DNA from: Longimonas sp040409695
Lineage (GTDB): Bacteria > Bacteroidota > Rhodothermia > Rhodothermales > Salinibacteraceae
Assembly (NCBI RefSeq): GCF_040409695.1
Contig: NZ_JARWGJ010000086.1
Coordinates: 1 to 10,199, forward strand
Direction: 5' to 3'
Length of the DNA stretch: 10,199 bases
The notes below the pieces were generated by a model, which worked only from the letters and a program-made list of their open reading frames with translations, did not search any database and was not told where the DNA came from. Position numbers and translations under genes: made by a program. Below are positions 4,739 through 10,199 of the stretch, piece after piece; position 1 is the stretch's first letter; each line of letters begins with the position of its first letter.

Positions 4739-7174
4739 ATGCTTCTTATGCGCCTTCTGCTACCCGCTGTCGCAGCACTCCTCGTGGCACTGTTCGCTGC
4801 TGCCTCCCAGCCGCTCCACGCGCAGACGCCTGATGAAGATCATGGCCTCTCTGTGCAGCAGATCATGCAAGACCCCGATACATGGATCGGAAGCTGGCCC
4901 AGCAATGCGCGCTGGCACGAAAACGGATCGACGCTCTACTTCGACTGGAACCCGGAGGGCGAATTCCCCAGCGACTCCCTCTACGCTGTGCCTGTCGACG
5001 GCGATGAACCGGTCAAGGTGGATGCAGAGGAACGCCGCGCCCCGACCCCGTTCTTCTCGGGATGGCACCACGGCACCCATACCTACACGTCCGACTTCAC
5101 CCGTAAGGTGTTTCTCCATAATGGCGACGTCTATCTCTATAACCGAGACGACGACACCACAACGCGCCTTACCCGCACCTCCAACTCGCTCTCGCAGCCG
5201 CGCTTTTCACCCGACGGATCGCGCGTCGTTTTTCGGGATGGACTCAACCTGTTCGCCATCCATCTTGAGCACGGCACTATGCAGCAGCTTACCGATGTGC
5301 GCGCAGCAGCCGAACCAACGGAAGAGGAGCCCTCTCCACAGGAGCAGTACCTGAAAGAGCAGCAGATCGAGCTGTTCGAGACGCTTCGAGAGAGACAGGA
5401 AGAGGAAGAGTTGGCCGAGGAAGCCCAAGAGGAAGACGCGGCCGCTGACCCTGATCCGCCTACGCTCTACGTGGGCGAGGAGAGCGTGGTGCACGTCTCG
5501 ATGGATCCATCGGAGCGCTTTACCGCCGTGGGCACCTCCGAATCCCAGAACGCCGAAAACACACAGGTCATCGACTATGTGACCGAAACGGGATTTGCTG
5601 AGGTCATTAACGCCCGCGCCAAGGTGGGCCGCGCCCCCAGCGGGTACACCTTGCACCTGGCAGATGCAGAGCGCGACACCACGTACACCGTGGATCTGAG
5701 CACCCTGCCCGGCGCCGATGAGTGGCCTATGCCTGCTATCGCCGACCCCGACACGATCGACGGCGTCGACGCCGAGCGGACGCTCCGCGCCTTCGGTCCG
5801 TACTGGAACGAAGACGGCTCGCTGGCAGTGCTCGACGTCCGCGCCGATGACAACAAAGACCGCTGGCTCGCGCGCCTGCACCCGGAAGATGGATCGGTTG
5901 AGGTGCTCGATCGGCAGCGCGACGACGCCTGGATCGCAGGGCCGGGCATCTCGTGGTTCGGAGGAGCCAGCACACTCGGATGGATGCCCGACGGCGAAAC
6001 GCTCTATTTCCAGAGCGAAGCCACCGGCTACAGCCACCTCTACACGGTAAATGTTGCAACCGGCGAAACGTCCACGCTTACCGAAGGCCGCTTCGAGGTC
6101 TTCGATCCACAGCTCACGCAAGACGGATCCGCCTGGATCTTTGCCAGCAGCGAAGATTCCCCGTATAACCGCCACTGGTATCGCATGCCCGCCGAGGGCG
6201 GCGAGCGCACGCGCATCACCAGCGGGCAAGACGGACGCTACACCGCGGCCCCGCACCCCGACGACACCACGCTCGGGCTGCTCTACGAGTACATCACGCA
6301 GCCTCCCGAGATATACATCCGCGACGACAATGGCGAACGCCGCATCACGACCTCGCCCACCGACGCATGGCAGTCGATCGCGTGGGACACCGGCACAATC
6401 ACCGAGTTTGACGCTTCCGATGGCGCTGCCGTGCCCATGCAGATCTTCGAGCCCGACGAGCCCAATGGCGCAGCGGTGCACTTTGTGCATGGCGCAGGCT
6501 ACCTCCAGAACGTGCACAACGGCTGGAGCAATTACTTCCGCGAGTTCATGTTTCACAACCTGCTGATGCAGCAGGGCTACACCGTCGTCAACCTCGACTT
6601 TCGGGCCTCTGCCGGGTACGGGCGCGACTGGCGTACCGCTGTGTATCGCCATATGGGCGGGCGCGACCTGCAGGACTACGTGGATGCCTCAGCCTATCTC
6701 GAAGACACGCGCGGCATCGACTCCGAACGGCAGTTCATCTACGGGGGCTCCTACGGCGGCTTTATCACACTGATGGCGCTCTTCAACGAGGCCACCTCGT
6801 TTGGCGGCGGCGCCGCCCTGCGGGCTGTAACCGACTGGGCACACTACAACCACCCGTACACCTCCAACATCCTGAACACCCCCATCGTTGATCCCGAAGC
6901 GTTTGAGCGCTCTTCGCCGATCTACTTCGCTGAAGGCCTGGACGACCCGCTGCTCATGACGCACGGCCTGATCGATGCCAACGTGCAGCCACAGGACATC
7001 TTCCGTCTCAGCCAGCGCCTCATCGAGCTGGGTAAGACCGACTGGGAGCTGGCCACCTATCCCGTAGAGCCGCATGGCTTTACCGAGCCCAGCAGCTGGA
7101 CGGATCAGTACCGGCGCATCCTCTACTTCATCGAGCGCAGCGTAGGCCCAGAGCGCATCGAGCAGGCGTGGTAA
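4739..7174 (+). CDS. Secreted S9-family serine peptidase (prolyl oligopeptidase/DPP-like)
   Basis: The 811-residue protein begins with a signal peptide (core about 6-22, likely cut between PLHA and QTP at 28/29), so it is exported. A beta-propeller domain follows (about 45-560), with TolB/PD40-like blades such as SQPRFSPDGSRVVFRDG and WMPDGETLYFQSE. The C-terminal alpha/beta-hydrolase domain (about 570-811) carries the triad: Ser671 in GGSYGGF, Asp746 in GLIDANVQPQD and His779 in VEPHGF. S9 enzymes cut short peptides, often after proline or at blocked N-termini; the exact specificity cannot be read here. The propeller holds an insertion at about 190-240 that is rich in Glu and Gln and probably helical. 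The frame is open back to 4625, but the ATG at 4739 (or 4748) puts the signal peptide at the N-terminus. A strong terminator follows. It converges on the 130-aa gene and is not in an operon with the M14 peptidase. Confidence 0.92.
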   Translation: MLLMRLLLPAVAALLVALFAAASQPLHAQTPDEDHGLSVQQIMQDPDTWIGSWPSNARWHENGSTLYFDWNPEGEFPSDSLYAVPVDGDEPVKVDAEERRAPTPFFSGWHHGTHTYTSDFTRKVFLHNGDVYLYNRDDDTTTRLTRTSNSLSQPRFSPDGSRVVFRDGLNLFAIHLEHGTMQQLTDVRAAAEPTEEEPSPQEQYLKEQQIELFETLRERQEEEELAEEAQEEDAAADPDPPTLYVGEESVVHVSMDPSERFTAVGTSESQNAENTQVIDYVTETGFAEVINARAKVGRAPSGYTLHLADAERDTTYTVDLSTLPGADEWPMPAIADPDTIDGVDAERTLRAFGPYWNEDGSLAVLDVRADDNKDRWLARLHPEDGSVEVLDRQRDDAWIAGPGISWFGGASTLGWMPDGETLYFQSEATGYSHLYTVNVATGETSTLTEGRFEVFDPQLTQDGSAWIFASSEDSPYNRHWYRMPAEGGERTRITSGQDGRYTAAPHPDDTTLGLLYEYITQPPEIYIRDDNGERRITTSPTDAWQSIAWDTGTITEFDASDGAAVPMQIFEPDEPNGAAVHFVHGAGYLQNVHNGWSNYFREFMFHNLLMQQGYTVVNLDFRASAGYGRDWRTAVYRHMGGRDLQDYVDASAYLEDTRGIDSERQFIYGGSYGGFITLMALFNEATSFGGGAALRAVTDWAHYNHPYTSNILNTPIVDPEAFERSSPIYFAEGLDDPLLMTHGLIDANVQPQDIFRLSQRLIELGKTDWELATYPVEPHGFTEPSSWTDQYRRILYFIERSVGPERIEQAW

Positions 7175-7196
7175 CACACGCTCATCGGCTCAACGC

Positions 7197-7240
7197 AAAA
7201 CGGCGACGTCCCACTAAAAGCGGACGTCGCCGTTTTATTT
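7197..7240. terminator. Bidirectional intrinsic terminator
   Basis: Fifteen-base perfect arms, AAAACGGCGACGTCC (7197-7211) and GGACGTCGCCGTTTT (7222-7236), enclose a 10-base loop. The plus strand continues with ATTT, and the A-run on the left side supplies a T-run for the minus strand. It lies between the stops of the convergent S9 peptidase (7174) and the 130-aa gene (7285) and can end both transcripts. Confidence 0.93.
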
Positions 7241-7245
7241 GCAGC

Positions 7246-7271
7246 TTTGCTCTAAAAGTTTGCTCTAAAAG
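7246..7271. repeat. 13-bp perfect tandem duplication
   Basis: TTTGCTCTAAAAG occurs twice without a gap (7246-7258 and 7259-7271), between the bidirectional terminator and the end of the 130-aa gene. It looks like a recent slippage duplication in non-coding DNA; no role is suggested. Confidence 0.85.
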
Positions 7272-7284
7272 AAAGCAGCTCTCT

Positions 7285-7677
7285 CTACTCCTCTTCCACA
7301 TACGTCGTGATCGCATCGGTGAGGGCGCTACCGCGCATGCCCGAGAGGTCGACGTCGAAGGGCTGGTCGGTGCCGTCGACCGAGACGCCGGGCACGCCGC
7401 GCCGGGCGTTCATCGCATCGGTGCCGGTTTCGTTTTTGAGAAGCAGCGCCGCCATCGGAATGTCAGGCGCATTCGAGGCCTCTACCGCATCGGCGAACTG
7501 CTCCTGCCCGGTGCCCCACTTCTGAATAGCAGTGGCAATGGCCTGGAGCGCTTCGTCGTAATCGGCATCGCCGCTGGCCTTGTTGGCGCGGGTAAGGGCC
7601 GCCTCCAGGTCGCGGCGTGCAGCGTCGCACGTGGAAACTGCTGCTTCGAGGGCCTGAATTGTATCGTCGGAGAACAT
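7285..7677 (-). CDS. Hypothetical acidic helical protein (130 aa)
   Basis: I do not recognise this family. The first 65 or so residues (DDTIQALEAAVSTCDAARRD, then DEALQAIATAIQKWG) are Ala/Glu-rich heptad-like helices, which could form a helical hairpin or coiled coil. The second half holds PMAALLLKNETGTDAMNARRG and a loop-rich part ending in TTYVEEE. There is no signal peptide or membrane segment, so it should be cytoplasmic. A near-match to the Bacteroidota -7 box lies just upstream (7694-7702), and the bidirectional terminator lies downstream, so it is probably a single-gene transcript. No Shine-Dalgarno is visible before the ATG at 7677. The function is unknown. Confidence 0.7.
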   Translation of the reverse strand: MFSDDTIQALEAAVSTCDAARRDLEAALTRANKASGDADYDEALQAIATAIQKWGTGQEQFADAVEASNAPDIPMAALLLKNETGTDAMNARRGVPGVSVDGTDQPFDVDLSGMRGSALTDAITTYVEEE

Positions 7678-7693
7678 ATCGAAGGAGATTAGT

Positions 7694-7702
7694 CAAAACG
7701 TA
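7694..7702 (-). promoter_or_regulatory. Possible -7 box of the 130-aa gene
   Basis: On the minus strand TACGTTTTG is one base longer than the Bacteroidota -7 consensus TAnnTTTG. It is placed about 16 bases before the ATG at 7677. No good TTTG -33 element is seen at the expected distance, so this is a weak call. Confidence 0.3.
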
Positions 7703-7806
7703 CGGGCGTTGTTGCGCGGCTCCTACGAGAGTCCGCAGGGTGGGTTCAAGATGGTAGCACCAGTGGGATGCGCACGTTCGTGCCTGCTTCAACAGTGCCA
7801 CCCCAG

Positions 7807-7842
7807 AAAAAAGCAGGGCCCTCCCGTTACAGAAGGCCCTGC
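7807..7842 (-). terminator. Intrinsic terminator after the M14 peptidase gene
   Basis: Read on the minus strand, the arms GCAGGGCC and GGCCCTGC (7835-7842 and 7813-7820, 14-base loop) are followed by six T (7812-7807). It is about 90 bases past the stop codon of the M14 peptidase gene and ends that transcript before the 130-aa gene. Confidence 0.92.
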
Positions 7843-7931
7843 GGTCGTGCAAACGGCGCGTATGCTGCCGCACCTGCAGATGATCGCGTGCAGCACATGG
7901 CGCACCGATCTTGTTTCATGACTCCATCCCC

Positions 7932-10199
7932 TTACAGCGCAGATCCAAAGAACAGCGCATTCAGGAACAGCCCGTTGGTGCCGTACCAGAAGGCACGGAA
8001 GTTCGGGTTGTCCATGAGCAGCGTAACCTGTCCGCTTCCGTGGCGGTCGGACACGATGGCCGCGCTCTCACGCGCAATCTCTTCGACCGGGTCCGAGATG
8101 TAGCCGCTGAGGAGCGGGCTGTCGGTGTACGTCGCTACCGTGCGTCCGGGACGCTCATGGGGCTCGTAGAACTGCGTTCCGCGACGAAAGACAGGAATCG
8201 TTTCGTCGTACCCGAACGCGAGCGGGTGCGTGGTGTCGAGCGTCGCCTCAAAGATCGACCCGCCGATGCGATGAGCGCCGCGTGCGTCGCCAAGGTCGGC
8301 GTAGTCTTGCCCGGCAACGAGCGAATCCAGGTCGAGCGTTTTGGCTTCGAGCTCGACCAGCTCATGGGCCGTGGCCCAGTGCGCCCCAGTATGCGATGCG
8401 ATGAGGTGTCCGCCCTCGCGCACCCAGTCTTTGACCTGGTCGGCATCCATCCCGTTGTAGGAGCCGCCAGCCAGCACCAGCGTGTTGTATTCAGAGAGGT
8501 CGAGGCTCTCCATGTAGCTGATGTCGATCATCGACACGGGCATATCGAAGCGCTCACTGAGCAGGTGCCATACCTCTCCGGCATTGGCCGCGCTGGCACC
8601 GCCCCACCGCGAGCGACCGGTCGTTCCTGAAACAACCGCAACTTCGGGCTTCTCAAGCACCGATGCGCTGCTCGACCCGAGGTCTGGACCGGTGGGTGTA
8701 AGGCCCCGGTTAATCGCGACGATCTCCACATGATGGGCCTCAGCCGCTGCCTGTACTGCTTCATGCACATCGGCCTCTGAAACGTTGTGCTGCTGCAGCG
8801 GAATGATGATCGCGCCCCGATCGAACGTGCGCGTGCTTCCGTTAACCAGCGCCTCAAACGGAGACGGCATCATACGCGTCGTGATGTCCGCATCTTGCAG
8901 CTGGTAGAGCGCACGCGGGGCAAAGTAGCGTCCCCACGGCATCACGTAAGCCACCTCGGCCTGTCCCCCGGTCACTGCGCCTCCGGTGTACGGCATTGCA
9001 TCGATACGCTCGCCCCGCACGCCCGAAGGCGTCGACGTGAGCTCGCTGTGGTCCGTACCAAAAGCGAGCGGCAGCGTCCAGGTAGATACGTCGTAGAAGA
9101 GCGAATCCTGGAACGTGGTCTGGCGCTCCATCACGCCCTTCACGAACTGCCCCTGCTCCTGATCGAGCGGCACCCAGTAGGCAGACCCCGGGCGATAGGT
9201 ACGCCCGTCCGATTCGACGGCCTGCCCGAGATCGAAGAGCTCCACGCGATGCTGCAACAGGAGCTGCCCGAGCGCCTGTGCCCGCTGCGGATAGCGCTCC
9301 ATGTCGATGAGATAGCCCGTCATAGGGGCATCGCTGAGGTTCTCGGAGCGGTTGGCAAAGAAGTCGCGCTGGTAGCGCAGCAGGTCTTCGCGGATTTCGG
9401 AGGAGCCCTGGAGCGTGGAGAGCGACGCCAGAAACTGGTTGCGCACGGTGTAGGCGTAGCTCATCACGCCGGTGCGGGTATCGTTGAGCAGTGCGCGCGA
9501 GGACGCCTGTTCAAAGAGGATGCCGACGGTGCCTTGCACGTCCGGGTAGGTCGAGCCCTTGCCGTAGTAGAAATCGTCGAAGCGCTCGCGGGTGTAGTAG
9601 AGCGACCCGATGTCGTCGAGGAAATCAGCGTGATACTCAGCCAGCTCCGCCGTCAGCTCCTGGTTGATGTCGGGCGTGTTGGGGTTGGTGCGGCTGGGAA
9701 TGCCGGGCTGAAAGAAGTAGGTGTCTTCCGACCCCATCTCGTGAAAGTCGGTGAGCACCTGCGGGCGCCAGTCCTGGTAGAGGGCGATGCGTGCCTGCGA
9801 CGACGGATGCTGCACGGGCATCCAGTCGCGGTTCAGGTCGAACCAGTAGTGGTTGGTGCGCCCGCCAGGCCAGGGCTGGTTGTGCTCGCGATCCTGGCCG
9901 TCGATGGTCGGCGTACCGCCCCGATTGCCGTTGACCCAGTTCACGAAGCGGTCGCGCCCGTCCGGATTGAACACCGGATCGATAATAGTGACCACGTTGT
10001 CAAGCACCGCGTCGATGGCGGGCCCGTCGCCGGCAGCCAGGTGGTAGAGCAGCAGTATGGCGGCCTCGGTGCCGCTGGCCTCATCGCCGTGTATGGAGTA
10101 GCCCATGTAGACAACCGTAGGCAGATTGGCCAAGTCGGCGTCGGACACGGACTCAGGATTGGACGAGAGCGCCTGGTTCTGCGCTTTGATTTCGTCGAT
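7932..10199 (-). CDS. M14-family zinc carboxypeptidase-like protein, 5' end outside window
   Basis: The reading frame is open to the right edge, so the N-terminus (probably a signal peptide and propeptide) is missing; 755 residues are visible. Counting from the first visible codon, the zinc ligands are His37 and Glu40 in GYSIHGDEASG and His153 in DFHEMGS. The likely catalytic glutamate is Glu230 in GILFEQASS. The His-to-Glu spacing of 77 is close to that of carboxypeptidase A. NPDGRDRF and FDLNRDWMP supply the family's substrate-binding Asn/Arg motifs. From about residue 515 a second domain starts (VAVVSGTTGR, VLAGGSYNGM, GGHLIASHTGAHW, LLMDNPNFRAFWYG) that resembles a class I glutamine-amidotransferase-like fold with no nucleophile cysteine. 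The family cuts residues from peptide C-termini and is usually secreted; the substrate is unknown. A GTG at 10148 is internal, not the start. It has its own terminator and runs opposite to the S9 peptidase gene. Confidence 0.93.
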   Translation of the reverse strand: MDEIKAQNQALSSNPESVSDADLANLPTVVYMGYSIHGDEASGTEAAILLLYHLAAGDGPAIDAVLDNVVTIIDPVFNPDGRDRFVNWVNGNRGGTPTIDGQDREHNQPWPGGRTNHYWFDLNRDWMPVQHPSSQARIALYQDWRPQVLTDFHEMGSEDTYFFQPGIPSRTNPNTPDINQELTAELAEYHADFLDDIGSLYYTRERFDDFYYGKGSTYPDVQGTVGILFEQASSRALLNDTRTGVMSYAYTVRNQFLASLSTLQGSSEIREDLLRYQRDFFANRSENLSDAPMTGYLIDMERYPQRAQALGQLLLQHRVELFDLGQAVESDGRTYRPGSAYWVPLDQEQGQFVKGVMERQTTFQDSLFYDVSTWTLPLAFGTDHSELTSTPSGVRGERIDAMPYTGGAVTGGQAEVAYVMPWGRYFAPRALYQLQDADITTRMMPSPFEALVNGSTRTFDRGAIIIPLQQHNVSEADVHEAVQAAAEAHHVEIVAINRGLTPTGPDLGSSSASVLEKPEVAVVSGTTGRSRWGGASAANAGEVWHLLSERFDMPVSMIDISYMESLDLSEYNTLVLAGGSYNGMDADQVKDWVREGGHLIASHTGAHWATAHELVELEAKTLDLDSLVAGQDYADLGDARGAHRIGGSIFEATLDTTHPLAFGYDETIPVFRRGTQFYEPHERPGRTVATYTDSPLLSGYISDPVEEIARESAAIVSDRHGSGQVTLLMDNPNFRAFWYGTNGLFLNALFFGSAL

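Noticed and set aside
5207..6652. 481-aa open frame antisense to the S9 peptidase
   Set aside because: It lies wholly inside a well-supported gene with intact catalytic motifs, and its Val/Gly/His-rich composition is what GC-rich antisense frames give.
7681..7687. Shine-Dalgarno-like GAAGGAG on the plus strand
   Set aside because: No plausible plus-strand gene starts at the right distance after it.

Overview
The window reads as ordinary chromosome of a Bacteroidota-related, moderately GC-rich aquatic bacterium. A Rhodothermota member (Salinibacter/Salisaeta/Longimonas type) is the best guess. The clues are acidic exported proteins, starts with no clear Shine-Dalgarno sequence, occasional TAnnTTTG-like -7 boxes, and large secreted S9 and M14 peptidases of the kind common in that lineage. 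The lineage is inferred from protein style, not from a marker gene. No plasmid, phage, CRISPR or transposase gene was seen.

Left part (1-2637). A 21-bp tandem repeat sits on the left edge. It is followed by an ECF-type sigma factor (minus strand, 66-620). A divergent 94-aa hypothetical gene (802-1086, plus) ends in a strong intrinsic terminator. Convergent to it lies an exported envelope protein of unknown function (1321-2637, minus), with a charged, disordered middle and a beta-rich C-terminus.

Middle part (2821-4620). This is the most informative region. A clear TPP (THI-box) riboswitch on the minus strand (about 3878-3952) precedes a single NMT1/THI5-family gene (2848-3786). That protein has no signal peptide or lipobox, and an in-frame stop just upstream rules out a longer N-terminus. 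No ABC permease or ATPase is encoded nearby. It is therefore an orphan, thiamine-controlled and apparently cytoplasmic protein that is neither a standard ThiY binding protein nor a standard Thi5 HMP-P synthase: the Thi5 histidine position is kept but the cysteine cluster is not. Upstream is a gene-free stretch that carries a roughly 105-bp hairpin-bearing element with MITE-like ends (4366-4470).

Right part (4739-10199). An exported S9 prolyl-oligopeptidase-family serine peptidase (plus) converges on a small helical hypothetical gene (minus), with a bidirectional terminator between them. Next comes a large M14 zinc carboxypeptidase-like protein (minus) with its own terminator; its 5' end runs off the right edge. 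The two peptidases would fit a role in external peptide degradation, but they are on opposite strands and are not an operon.
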